Source: Muribaculaceae bacterium
GTDB taxonomy: Bacteria > Bacteroidota > Bacteroidia > Bacteroidales > Muribaculaceae
NCBI GenBank assembly: GCA_022510405.1
Contig: JAFLTP010000028.1
Coordinates: forward strand, 1 to 37,185
DNA length: 37,185 bases
Reading direction: 5' to 3'
Positions 24,410 to 33,379 of this stretch are shown piece after piece; the stretch's first letter is position 1, and every line of letters starts with the position of its first letter. The position numbers and the translations under genes were made by a program. The notes beneath the pieces were generated by a model that was not told the DNA's origin, made no database searches, and saw nothing but the letters and a program-made list of their open reading frames with translations.

Positions 24410-26365
24410 ATGAAATTTAATTTCGATGTTATTGTAGTAGGAGGTGGTCATGCCGGCTGTGAAGCTGCGGTGGCTGCTGCTAAGTTAGGGATATCTACTC
24501 TTTTGATCACTGCAGACCTGAATCGTGTGGCACAAATGTCATGCAACCCTGCTGTAGGCGGAATAGCAAAAGGTCAAATTGTAAGGGAAATTGATGCCTT
24601 AGGGGGCCAGATGGGAATTATCGCTGATTTGACAGCCATTCAGTTTAGAATGTTGAACCGTTCAAAAGGGCCGGCCGTATGGTCTCCGCGATGCCAGTCC
24701 GACCGTCAAAAATTCTCCAATCTTTGGAGACATGTTTTGGAAACTACACCAAATCTTGAATTGTTCCAAGATATGGTCACTTCTTTTGATTTTGTTCAAA
24801 AGGATGATAAACTCGAAATATCAGGAATAAGGACAGCCCTCGGATTCAAGTTCAATGCTAAGAAGGTGGTTCTGACAGCCGGTACTTTCCTTAATGGATT
24901 GATGCATTTCGGTGAAGTTCAAATACCGGGTGGTAGAATTTCTGAGGGAAATTCCACCGGTTTATCGGAGCAGTTGGCCTCCTTTGGATTTAAGGTGCTC
25001 AGGCTAAAAACCGGCACTCCAGCAAGATTAGATGGAAGATCTATTGACTTTTCTCTTACACAACGACAGGATGGAGATGATAAGGTAGTACTCGAAGGTG
25101 AAAACGTTGATAATGTTGCAGGTCCACATATGAAACTTCTGGAGAGGGATTTTCATAAATTCTCCTTCCTTCCCAATATACATAGAGCGTTGAATCCTCG
25201 TAGTTGTTTCATTGTGCATACTACAAACGAGGCTCATGAAATTCTTAGAAAAAACCTTGACAAATCTCCTCTTTACAATGGTCAAATTAATAGCACCGGA
25301 CCCCGTTATTGTCCAAGTATCGAAACAAAGATAGTAACATTCCCGGATAAGGAAAGTCATCAACTTTTCCTCGAACCGGAAGGAGAAGATACTAATGAAT
25401 ACTATGTAAATGGTTTTTCAAGTTCCTTTCCTTGGGAGATTCAGTTGGAGGCTTTGAGTAAGACTCCCGCTCTAAAAGATGTTCAATTTTATCGCCCTGG
25501 ATACGCAATTGAATATGATTATTTCGATCCGACGCAGTTATCTCACGATTTGCAAACAAAAACAGTAAATGGATTATATTTTGCCGGACAAGTTAATGGT
25601 ACTACAGGCTATGAAGAGGCGGCGGCCCAGGGTCTTATTGCGGGTATTAATGCTGCGTTGTCTATAAAGGATCAGCCACCATTGATTCTTCAAAGAGACC
25701 AGGCATATATAGGTGTACTGATTGATGATCTTGTAATGAAAGGAGTTGACGAACCATACAGAATGTTCACCTCTCGAGCTGAATTTCGTATTCTTCTAAG
25801 GCAGGATGATGCAGATATGCGACTCACTCCAATTGGACATGAAATAGGACTTGTAGACGAAGAACGTTACAATGCGATGCTTGAGAAAAAAAATCAAAGA
25901 GATGATCTTATTAAATGGAGCAATGATCTATTAGTTAAAGCATCCACGGAGGTAAACTTAGTTCTTGAGAAATATAATACTTCTCCGATATCGGTGTCAG
26001 TCCGATTGGCAGATCTGATAAAAAGACCTCAATTGGATTTTAATAAGCTGAGTGATATTCCGGAAGTAAAGGAACGTCTGGATTGCATAGAGCCGAAACG
26101 AAAGTATGAAATAATTGAGGCAGCTGAAATACTTATCAAGTATGGCGGTTATATTCTCAGGGAAAGAGAACTTGCCGAAAAATCACTGAGGCTCGAATAT
26201 GTAAAACTGCCTTCGGATATGGATTATTCCAAACTTACTTCACTGTCAACTGAGGCAAGGCAAAAACTTGAGAAATTAAAACCATCCACGATAGGACAGG
26301 CGTCCAGGATACCCGGTGTTTCGCCGGCAGATATAAATATCCTTTTAATCATCCTTCATAGATAA
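24410..26365 (+). CDS. mnmG: tRNA uridine-5-carboxymethylaminomethyl modification enzyme MnmG (GidA)
   Basis: MnmG is the FAD enzyme that, with MnmE, installs the cmnm5 group on wobble U34 of several tRNAs. The FAD Rossmann motif VIVVGGGHAGCEAA lies at 7-20; CNPAVGGIAKG, the KTGTPARLDGRSIDF region, GQVNGTTGYEEAAAQGL and EPYRMFTSRAEFRLL-like YRMFTSRAEFR are all present. The tail ends PGVSPADINILL, the MnmE-contacting region. The ATG at 24410 gives 651 residues; a TTG seven codons upstream lies inside ybeY and is less likely. AAGGA sits about 13 bp before the ATG. mnmG (gidA) is often origin-proximal in bacteria. Confidence 0.97.
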   Translation: MKFNFDVIVVGGGHAGCEAAVAAAKLGISTLLITADLNRVAQMSCNPAVGGIAKGQIVREIDALGGQMGIIADLTAIQFRMLNRSKGPAVWSPRCQSDRQKFSNLWRHVLETTPNLELFQDMVTSFDFVQKDDKLEISGIRTALGFKFNAKKVVLTAGTFLNGLMHFGEVQIPGGRISEGNSTGLSEQLASFGFKVLRLKTGTPARLDGRSIDFSLTQRQDGDDKVVLEGENVDNVAGPHMKLLERDFHKFSFLPNIHRALNPRSCFIVHTTNEAHEILRKNLDKSPLYNGQINSTGPRYCPSIETKIVTFPDKESHQLFLEPEGEDTNEYYVNGFSSSFPWEIQLEALSKTPALKDVQFYRPGYAIEYDYFDPTQLSHDLQTKTVNGLYFAGQVNGTTGYEEAAAQGLIAGINAALSIKDQPPLILQRDQAYIGVLIDDLVMKGVDEPYRMFTSRAEFRILLRQDDADMRLTPIGHEIGLVDEERYNAMLEKKNQRDDLIKWSNDLLVKASTEVNLVLEKYNTSPISVSVRLADLIKRPQLDFNKLSDIPEVKERLDCIEPKRKYEIIEAAEILIKYGGYILRERELAEKSLRLEYVKLPSDMDYSKLTSLSTEARQKLEKLKPSTIGQASRIPGVSPADINILLIILHR

Positions 26366-26388
26366 TTTAAACTCATTCAACTTATTAT

Positions 26389-26410
26389 AATTGTTCCACG
26401 TGGAACAATT
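26389..26410. other. parS-like centromere site (ParB binding)
   Basis: A perfect 22-bp palindrome centred on CACGTG, containing the 16-mer TGTTCCACGTGGAACA, which is the form of parS known from Pseudomonas and close to the B. subtilis consensus TGTTTCACGTGAAACA. One more flanking pair (26388/26411) also matches. It lies 23 bp after the mnmG stop, outside coding sequence. ParB would bind here and spread to organise the origin region. Known conservation of parS makes the call strong, although no parA/parB is in the window. Confidence 0.85.
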
Positions 26411-26416
26411 AAAACC

Positions 26417-26521
26417 ATGATAGCCTCAACAAAAACAATAGCAACAAAAAACCCAACAACCTCAACAATAACATCAAAACCAATAACAATAACAATAACA
26501 CCATCAACAACAAAATCATGA
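26417..26521 (+). CDS. Possible 34-residue Thr/Ile-rich leader ORF before apt
   Basis: ATG at 26417 opens 34 codons, ending in a TGA that overlaps the apt ATG by 4 bp (ATGA). Twelve residues are Thr and six Ile; the middle reads ITSKPITITITPSTT. The DNA is nearly G-free on this strand and made of ACA/ATA/CAA triplets, so the protein-like look may come from low complexity. The perfect ATGA overlap, frequent in this genome between real genes, is the main argument for translation. It could equally be an unstructured CAA-rich leader helping apt translation. Confidence 0.35.
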   Translation: MIASTKTIATKNPTTSTITSKPITITITPSTTKS

Positions 26522-27042
26522 GAACCGAAGAATTGAAATCTCTTATCCGCGATGTGCCCGATTTCCCAACTAAGGGTATTATGTTCCGTGATCTCACAAC
26601 TATGATTAAGAATCCGGAGGCTTTGCATCTTATGGGCGAGGAACTTAAAAAACTTTATGCTGACAAGGGTGTAACCAAAGTGGTTGGCATTGAATCTCGA
26701 GGCTTTATCGGCGGAAGTATACTCGCCTTTGAACTTGGTGCCGGATTCGTGCCGGCAAGAAAACCGGGTAAACTGCCGGCTGTAACTGTAAAAAAAGCTT
26801 TTGCCAAAGAATATGGGGTAGATATGATCGAGCTGCATAGCGACGCAATTACCTCCGATGACGTGGTGGTGCTCCATGATGACTTGCTCGCTACAGGTGG
26901 TACTATGCTTGCTTGCTATGACCTTGTAAAAAGCATGAACCCTAAGAAAATCTATATCAATTTCATCGTTGAACTCTCCGCTCTCGATGGTAGAAGTAAA
27001 TTTCCCAAAGATTGCGAAATAACTTCTTTGCTCGTTTATTAG
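26518..27042 (+). CDS. apt: Adenine phosphoribosyltransferase
   Basis: Apt converts adenine and PRPP to AMP in purine salvage. The 174-residue protein has the family N-terminus (LKSLIRDVPDFPTKGIMFRD), GIESRGFIGG (58-66) and the PRPP-binding VVVLHDDLLATGGTM (116-130). The position before the double Asp usually holds a hydrophobic or Val/Asp residue; here it is His120. The start ATG is fixed by the family N-terminus. It sits 152 bp after mnmG and 38 bp before uvrC. Confidence 0.95.
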   Translation: MRTEELKSLIRDVPDFPTKGIMFRDLTTMIKNPEALHLMGEELKKLYADKGVTKVVGIESRGFIGGSILAFELGAGFVPARKPGKLPAVTVKKAFAKEYGVDMIELHSDAITSDDVVVLHDDLLATGGTMLACYDLVKSMNPKKIYINFIVELSALDGRSKFPKDCEITSLLVY

Positions 27043-27080
27043 AAAAATATTTCCCCATTCATCGTTGTTTTCTTCTTTTA

Positions 27081-29102
27081 ATGGCTAAGGATATATTGAA
27101 CGATAAAAATAATATTGGAGATGATAAACCCTTGATGGAAATTTTGTCTTCAGGGGATTCTTCCGTTTCTTTCGTGGCCAATCCTGATGAGGTTAAAAAA
27201 TCAATCGATTCACTTTTGGCAGGAGTGGGGAGAAATATCGATGAAAGCGGAAAATTTGGAATAGAAATAAAACCTGACAGAACTCCGGAGGATATTGCGA
27301 ACAATCATCCGGGCAACCATCTTCGGGAGAAAATCCTTAACCTGCCGGAAGCCCCCGGGGTATATATTTATCTTGACAAAAAGGGAAATGTAATTTATGT
27401 AGGTAAAGCAAAAAGATTGAAGAGACGGGTGTCTTCTTATTTCAATCGTCGCCACGATTCAGTGAGGACCAATCTCCTTGTGAGAAATATAGTGGATTTG
27501 AGGTTTATCGTAGTAACTTCAGAAGAAGATGCCCTGCATCTGGAGAATGCGATGATTAAGGTTTATAAACCTCATTTCAATGTACTTCTAAAGGATGACA
27601 AGTCTTATCCTTGGATTGTAGTTACCAAAGAACTATATCCTCGTGTGTTCATGACCCGTGAAAAAGGTCTTAATGCTAAATACTATGGTCCTTACAGCAG
27701 CGTGCAGAATGCAAGGATGATGCTGCAGCTAATCCGCGATGTCTTCCCCTTGAGAAGTTGTGTACACACTTTGGAGGAAAAGAAGATCGCTCAGGGAAAA
27801 TATTGTCTATGTCTCGACTATCATATCAAGAAGTGTACAGGTCCATGCAGAGGTTTTGTAAATCCCGATGAATACGGAAAATATATTTCCAAAATTCGAC
27901 AGATTCTTAATGGTGAGACCGTACTCCTGGAGAATTATCTTAAGGAGGAAATGAACAAGCTTAGTGAAGAATGGAAATTCGAGGAGGCACAGGAAGTAAA
28001 GGAAAAATATGAAAATGTAAGGAAATATAATGCAAAGACTGTAATCGCATCTCCGGAAGAGGATGCTGATATGTTCGCCTACGAGGAAAACGGAGATTCC
28101 GCGTTTGTGAATTTCATGCATCTCCACCATGGAGCGGTAGTACAGAGTCTCAACATGGAATTCCGCAGAAAATTGGCTGAGACAAAAGAGGAGATTCTCT
28201 CATTGGCAATTGCTGAAATAAGCAGAAGATTTGAGAGAGTTTTTTCCGAAGTCATCGTACCTTTTGAGCCGGATGTAGCTTTTGAGGGTGTCTCTTTTAT
28301 CGTACCCAAAAGAGGGGATAAGAAAAAGATTCTGGATGTCGGAATGAAGAATGTCCACCAATACATGACCGACAAAGAAAAGATGGCTGAGAAACTTGAT
28401 CCGGAGAAAGGAGTTGAAAAACTCATGGAGCAAATGAAGAAGGATTTCCGTCTGGAGGTGCAGCCTCGCCACATTGAATGTTTCGATAATTCGAATATCC
28501 AGGGCTCCAATCCGGTGTCAAGTTGTGTGGTGTTCAGAAACGGAAAACCCTCCAAGAAGGATTATCGTCATTTCATAATAAAAACTGTCGATGGTCCCGA
28601 TGATTTCGCCTCTATGAAGGAGGTTTTGCATCGTCGTTATTCCCGCATGATTTCAGAAGGTGAGGAATTGCCTCAATTGGTTGTTGTGGATGGTGGAAAA
28701 GGGCAGTTAAGTGCAGCTGTCGAGGCGTTCGACGAGTTGGGCATCCGCGGAAAAGTAGCCTTGGTGGGCATTGCAAAACGTCTGGAAGAAATATATTATC
28801 CAGGTGATCAATATCCTCTTTATATCGATAAGAAAAGTAGAAGTTTGAATATAATCCAGGCTCTTCGAGACGAAGCTCACCGATTCGGTATCACACATCA
28901 TCGAGACCGTCGTTCAAAAGGCCAAATAAGCAGTGAACTTGACAATATTAAAGGGATTGGAGATAAGACTGCTAAAACGTTGATGCTAAAATTTAAAAGT
29001 CTCAAAAAAATCAAGGAAGCCTCTCTCGAACAACTTTCTGAAATTGTAGGTCCCTCCAAAGCAAATATCATTTACGGACATTTTCATGCTGACAAAACAT
29101 AA
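27081..29102 (+). CDS. uvrC: Excinuclease ABC subunit C with N-terminal extension
   Basis: UvrC makes the two incisions in nucleotide excision repair after UvrAB damage recognition. The GIY-YIG nuclease is at about 90-165 (GVYIY 93-97, IYVGKAK 105-111, Arg115), the Cys-rich C-x-C-x5-KKCTGPC segment and UVR domain in the middle, and the RNase H-like second nuclease starts at HIECFDNSNIQGS. Two HhH motifs close the protein (IKGIGDKTAKTLML). Homologues normally begin close to residue 80 of this one, so about 79 extra polar residues precede the GIY-YIG domain. No start codon lies nearer the domain. The frame is also open back to 27012, but that part overlaps apt. Confidence 0.96.
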   Translation: MAKDILNDKNNIGDDKPLMEILSSGDSSVSFVANPDEVKKSIDSLLAGVGRNIDESGKFGIEIKPDRTPEDIANNHPGNHLREKILNLPEAPGVYIYLDKKGNVIYVGKAKRLKRRVSSYFNRRHDSVRTNLLVRNIVDLRFIVVTSEEDALHLENAMIKVYKPHFNVLLKDDKSYPWIVVTKELYPRVFMTREKGLNAKYYGPYSSVQNARMMLQLIRDVFPLRSCVHTLEEKKIAQGKYCLCLDYHIKKCTGPCRGFVNPDEYGKYISKIRQILNGETVLLENYLKEEMNKLSEEWKFEEAQEVKEKYENVRKYNAKTVIASPEEDADMFAYEENGDSAFVNFMHLHHGAVVQSLNMEFRRKLAETKEEILSLAIAEISRRFERVFSEVIVPFEPDVAFEGVSFIVPKRGDKKKILDVGMKNVHQYMTDKEKMAEKLDPEKGVEKLMEQMKKDFRLEVQPRHIECFDNSNIQGSNPVSSCVVFRNGKPSKKDYRHFIIKTVDGPDDFASMKEVLHRRYSRMISEGEELPQLVVVDGGKGQLSAAVEAFDELGIRGKVALVGIAKRLEEIYYPGDQYPLYIDKKSRSLNIIQALRDEAHRFGITHHRDRRSKGQISSELDNIKGIGDKTAKTLMLKFKSLKKIKEASLEQLSEIVGPSKANIIYGHFHADKT

Positions 29103-29107
29103 AATAT

Positions 29108-29126
29108 AAAACCCGTTAATGGTTTT
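29108..29126 (+). terminator. Weak hairpin after uvrC
   Basis: AAAACC pairs with GGTTTT around CGTTAAT, 6 bp after the uvrC stop. The stem is short and the T run is only four, so termination would be partial. Confidence 0.3.
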
Positions 29127-29262
29127 ATGCCGCGTAAGCCAAACTGCAATATATCTCTTGACTTTTGAACATTTGATATATGAATAAGTGTTATATTATA
29201 AAAGGGATTTGATTGGTCTCTTAATATTTTATAGGCAAAATTGAACATATCAAGGTTAGAAT

Positions 29263-31515
29263 ATGGGAATCAAATCAAAAAAAGAAGCGGCTCCAAGAAT
29301 AAAAAAAAGTGATTTGGAGCGACTGATACTGAATTTTCTTGAGAAAGAAAACAAGCAGTCTTTCAATTATAAACAGATTGCTTTCGCAATCAATGCCACT
29401 CATCCTTCCAACAGAATGGATGTTATAAATATTCTTGACGCTTTGGCGGCCGCTGAGGTGATCCAGGAAGTCGGCATCGGTAAATATAAGGCCATGAGCA
29501 ACCGCGGCACTGAAAATATTGGTGAATTCGTGCGTCGCAGCAATGGTCGTAACGGAGTAATGATCGATGATGAACTGATTCTCGTGGCCGAAAGAAATTC
29601 CCGTCATGCACTTAACGGTGACAAAGTGAGGGTGGAAATTTCTGCCAACAGGAAAGGTCAGGAACCGGAAGCAAGGGTTATAGAAATCATAGAACCTAAG
29701 GATCAAGTTTTTATTGGCACTTTGAATGTTGAAAAGAATTATGCTTCTCTTGTAACAGATTCAAAATTCTTGGCAGCAGATATCATAATTCCACGTTCAA
29801 AACTTAAAGGTGGTAAAACCGGAGACAAGGCCATCGCACGAATCACCCAATGGCGTGACGAAGAAATGAATCCCAAAGGAGAGGTGGTAGACATCCTTGG
29901 TGTTAAAGGAGAGAATACAGCAGAAATGCACGCCATACTTGCTGAATTCGGTCTCCCATATAAATATCCCCTAAATGTGGAAAAGGCTGCTAATGAGATA
30001 GATGCGGGTATAACTCCACAAGAAATCGCGAAACGAGAGGATTTCCGTGGTGTCACTACTTTCACCATCGACCCTCGGGATGCAAAAGACTTTGATGATG
30101 CCCTCTCAATCCGTAGAATGAAAAACGGCCACTGGGAGGTTGGAGTACATATCGCTGACGTAACTCATTATGTAACACCGACTTCTATTATTGAAAAGGA
30201 GGCGAAGCAAAGAGCTACAAGTGTGTATCTCGTTGACAGGACCATACCGATGCTCCCGGAGCATCTTTCCAACGGTATATGTTCTTTGCGACCTGACGAG
30301 GAGAAATTGACTTATTCCACCATCTTCGAGATGGATGATAAGGCAAATGTCTTGAACAGCAGGATAGTAAGAACTGTTATTAAATCTGACCGTCGTTTCA
30401 CCTACGAGGAAGCGCAGCAGATTATCGAAACCGGCGAGGGTGATTTCAAAGATGAAATCCTCACACTCGACAAACTCGCCAAGGAACTTCGTAAACGTCG
30501 TTATGACAACGGTGCCTTGGAATTCGATAGGGCAGAAGTAAGATTTGAAATAGATAAAGACGGAAAACCAATAAGTGTGTTCTTCAAAGAATCGAAGGAT
30601 GCAAATAAACTTATCGAAGAATTCATGCTGCTGGCTAATATCACCGTGGCAGAACATATCGGAAAGGTGCCAAAAGGAAAGAAAGCCAAGACTTTCGTCT
30701 ATCGTGTACATGACAATCCGGATCCGGAAAAAATCTCTAATTTCTCCCAGATAGCTGCGAGGTTCGGTTTTAAGGTCAAGACAGAAGGATCACCGAAGGA
30801 AGTCAACAAGGGTATCAACAGGCTTCTGAAAGATGTGAAAGGCAGGGGAGAGGAGAACATGCTTTCTATCCTTGCAATCAGGAGTATGGCCAAAGCCATG
30901 TACACCACCGAAAATGTTGGTCACTATGGACTGGCGGTACCCTTTTATACCCATTTTACTTCTCCTATTCGCCGTTATCCGGACATGATGGTGCATCGAC
31001 TCCTTGCAAAGTATGCCGAGGGCGGCAGAAGTGTCGATAAATTGAAGTTGGAAGACCAGTGTAAGCACTCATCTGAGATGGAACAGTTGGCAGCTAATGC
31101 AGAGAGGGCTTCTATCCGCTATAAACAAGTGGAATTCATGCAGGATAAACTCGGTGAAGTCTATGAAGGCGTAATATCTGCAGTGACTGAATGGGGGTTC
31201 TATGTGGAGCTCGATGAGAATAAATGCGAGGGTTTGGTACCGGTGAGAGACCTTGCAGACGATTATTACGATTTCGATGAAAAGAATTTCTGTCTAACCG
31301 GGCGCAAGTATCACAACAAATACACACTTGGCGACATTGTCAGGGTGCAGGTGGCTCGTGCTGACCTTGAAAAGAAACAACTTGACTTCGCACTGGTTCT
31401 TGATGAAGGTAACCCGAATATCTCGCTCGCAGAAAAGAAGAAACTGAAGAAAGAGGAGTCAAATCTCTCCAAGAAAAAGAAAACCGACAAGAAGGGTAGG
31501 AGACATAGAAAATAA
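29263..31515 (+). CDS. rnr: Ribonuclease R
   Basis: RNase R is a processive 3'-5' exoribonuclease of the RNB family that degrades structured RNA and takes part in rRNA quality control. Domains in order: a helix-turn-helix-like N-terminus (15-75), cold-shock/OB domains (about 80-215), the RNB catalytic domain with DPRDAKDFDDALS (270-282, acidic metal ligands), HFTSPIRRYPDMMVHRLL near its end, an S1 domain (about 635-720), and a Lys-rich tail. Length 750 is typical. Its own leader of 160 bp lies upstream, with AAGG before the ATG; no canonical promoter was found. It ends just before a strong terminator. Confidence 0.97.
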   Translation: MGIKSKKEAAPRIKKSDLERLILNFLEKENKQSFNYKQIAFAINATHPSNRMDVINILDALAAAEVIQEVGIGKYKAMSNRGTENIGEFVRRSNGRNGVMIDDELILVAERNSRHALNGDKVRVEISANRKGQEPEARVIEIIEPKDQVFIGTLNVEKNYASLVTDSKFLAADIIIPRSKLKGGKTGDKAIARITQWRDEEMNPKGEVVDILGVKGENTAEMHAILAEFGLPYKYPLNVEKAANEIDAGITPQEIAKREDFRGVTTFTIDPRDAKDFDDALSIRRMKNGHWEVGVHIADVTHYVTPTSIIEKEAKQRATSVYLVDRTIPMLPEHLSNGICSLRPDEEKLTYSTIFEMDDKANVLNSRIVRTVIKSDRRFTYEEAQQIIETGEGDFKDEILTLDKLAKELRKRRYDNGALEFDRAEVRFEIDKDGKPISVFFKESKDANKLIEEFMLLANITVAEHIGKVPKGKKAKTFVYRVHDNPDPEKISNFSQIAARFGFKVKTEGSPKEVNKGINRLLKDVKGRGEENMLSILAIRSMAKAMYTTENVGHYGLAVPFYTHFTSPIRRYPDMMVHRLLAKYAEGGRSVDKLKLEDQCKHSSEMEQLAANAERASIRYKQVEFMQDKLGEVYEGVISAVTEWGFYVELDENKCEGLVPVRDLADDYYDFDEKNFCLTGRKYHNKYTLGDIVRVQVARADLEKKQLDFALVLDEGNPNISLAEKKKLKKEESNLSKKKKTDKKGRRHRK

Positions 31516-31520
31516 GAAAT

Positions 31521-31550
31521 AAAAACCCCGTTTTTGACGGGGTTTTTTAT
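31521..31550. terminator. Strong bidirectional terminator after rnr
   Basis: AAAAACCCCGT (31521-31531) pairs with the downstream ACGGGGTTTTTT around a 5-nt loop (TTTTG). It begins 5 bp after the rnr stop and ends about 39 bp before the stop of the convergent secreted-protein gene, serving both strands. Confidence 0.92.
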
Positions 31551-31588
31551 TTCAATAAAGTTAAATCGGTTTGATTTTTGGTAGATAC

Positions 31589-33379
31589 TTATTTCGCCAC
31601 TTTTCTCACAACAGTTTTTCCATCACTGAGTTTGTTCACCTTCAGATAAATTCCTTTTTCGGGATGTTTAACTTTTAATCCGTTAAGGTTATAATATTCG
31701 GTTTCTACTACTTCAGCAGAGGTAATGCTATCAACTTTGGCTTCAGTGCCTCCGGTTACTGTTTGTTCACCCGTTGCCACATCCAGGGTAACGAGGGCGC
31801 TCGTGGTTACGATGTCATTGTATTCATACACGGCCTGTACGCCTACAGTCTCGATGCCTTCTACATATAAACCGACAACAAATGTACCACCCGAGTCTTC
31901 GTAGAGGTCCCGGCTGTTGTTGAAGTTGTACGGGATGAGTTCTGTGGGCTCTTTCATTCCGTAATACATTGTGGTTTCTTCACCCAACAGATTGAATCCG
32001 TTTTCTTCCTGGAATTCATAGGGATCACCGTTGAGATAGATTGTGTAATAGAGTTTGTTGGTGTCGATTATGTCTCCATTATTTGCGAATGAAGACAACT
32101 TGAAGAATATGAAATTGGCACCCAACCACTCGGTGTAATCGTAATATTCGATGGCATAAGGAGTGGAGGGGATACCTTCGAAAGAATCCTGGCTTTTCAA
32201 TTCCAGATCCATGAAAACATCCAAAGGATAGAAATAGAAAGGATCATCGTTTAAGGCAAGATAATATCCTGAATCATCCGATGTTATCGAAAGAATTTTG
32301 CCTGTTTGCGGATCTCTTTCCAGATTGAAATATACAGGACGGTCGTCTTCCACCACTTCCAGTTGTCCGAATCTGTCTTGTTTAACAGTACTGGTTATTA
32401 CGAAATATAGTTCGGCTTCCAATCCTATGAATTGATTTGGAGCGACTGATATTTTGGTGCCGTCTTCAATGATGTCTGCCTTGAAAACCGCATCGGGAGC
32501 ATATTCCGACATTCCTTTGAAATAAAGTGCGTTGTCTTTCTCTCCCACGGATACTATCACGCCGTTGCCTTCGATATTTATATATGAGAAGGTCTGCATT
32601 TCAAGACCTTCCGGGAGTTCCACAAGTGTGTAGTTGAATTCATCAAATGCTTGGAACACGTCGCAAAATCCACTCCATACTTTGTCATCGGAATAATAAT
32701 AACCTATCACATAATAGGGCAAACCGAAGAATGCCGGATCTGACTCTTCCAATGAATATTTTGCCTCGGGACTCTCGAGCACAAGGCTGCCGTTGTCGTC
32801 GATGGTGTAGTATAGAGAATCATAGTCGTCGCTATATTCAAACCATATGAAGATGTCTTCACTGCCTTCGTCATCGGTCACCACCGTAATTATAGGTCGC
32901 ATAAGACCCATCACGAGACTGTAGTCTTCATCATCAAAATCTAAAACTGGTTGACCCATTGGCATTTCTAACACTTCATCATGTCTTGTGGCTTTTACAT
33001 AACTGCCAATAGGTGCTCCGGTCACTACATCCAGGATATAAGCATCATCCCCGTCCCAGTTTATATATGAGGCCAAGGCATATGCTTGGATTGGCATACC
33101 TTCCCCATAACCTATCACATCCTTACAATAATATCGTTGAGTACCAGGAGCGTCCCAGATAGGTGTTCCATATTCGTCGCTTCGTGTACTGATTTTCTCC
33201 TTGGATGCCGGGGTAGGAATGATATGAAGGGTTCTCCCGTTGATCGTTATGTCGCCGGTTATATCATGTTTGGCAAATGTTTTGCTTTGAGGTAGATCAC
33301 TTCTTTGTCGAGTATTTACTTCCGCATTTACAGCCAAAGTCGTTGAGAGCGCTATTGAAATTAAAATTAATTTTTTCAT
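31589..33379 (-). CDS. Large secreted protein with a C-terminal sorting-like domain, function unknown
   Basis: The 596-residue protein starts with a Sec signal peptide (MKKLILISIALSTTLAVNA, cut about 20). The mature part is rich in Asp, Glu, Tyr and Phe, beta-type and repetitive in feel, with no enzyme motif I recognise. The last 50 residues (from about VDSITSAEVVETEYYNLNG to KTVVRKVAK) match the pattern of type IX secretion C-terminal domains: a Y-x-LNG strand, a PEKGIYL-type strand and a GKTVVRK end. It should therefore be exported to the surface or released. It overlaps the preceding gene by 4 bp (ATGA), so the two form an operon. Confidence 0.82.
   Translation of the reverse strand: MKKLILISIALSTTLAVNAEVNTRQRSDLPQSKTFAKHDITGDITINGRTLHIIPTPASKEKISTRSDEYGTPIWDAPGTQRYYCKDVIGYGEGMPIQAYALASYINWDGDDAYILDVVTGAPIGSYVKATRHDEVLEMPMGQPVLDFDDEDYSLVMGLMRPIITVVTDDEGSEDIFIWFEYSDDYDSLYYTIDDNGSLVLESPEAKYSLEESDPAFFGLPYYVIGYYYSDDKVWSGFCDVFQAFDEFNYTLVELPEGLEMQTFSYINIEGNGVIVSVGEKDNALYFKGMSEYAPDAVFKADIIEDGTKISVAPNQFIGLEAELYFVITSTVKQDRFGQLEVVEDDRPVYFNLERDPQTGKILSITSDDSGYYLALNDDPFYFYPLDVFMDLELKSQDSFEGIPSTPYAIEYYDYTEWLGANFIFFKLSSFANNGDIIDTNKLYYTIYLNGDPYEFQEENGFNLLGEETTMYYGMKEPTELIPYNFNNSRDLYEDSGGTFVVGLYVEGIETVGVQAVYEYNDIVTTSALVTLDVATGEQTVTGGTEAKVDSITSAEVVETEYYNLNGLKVKHPEKGIYLKVNKLSDGKTVVRKVAK

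Noticed and set aside
26377..26877. 166-residue antisense ORF over apt
   Set aside because: Reverse reading of apt and the CAA-rich leader; low-complexity Val/Ile/Leu end and no family resemblance.
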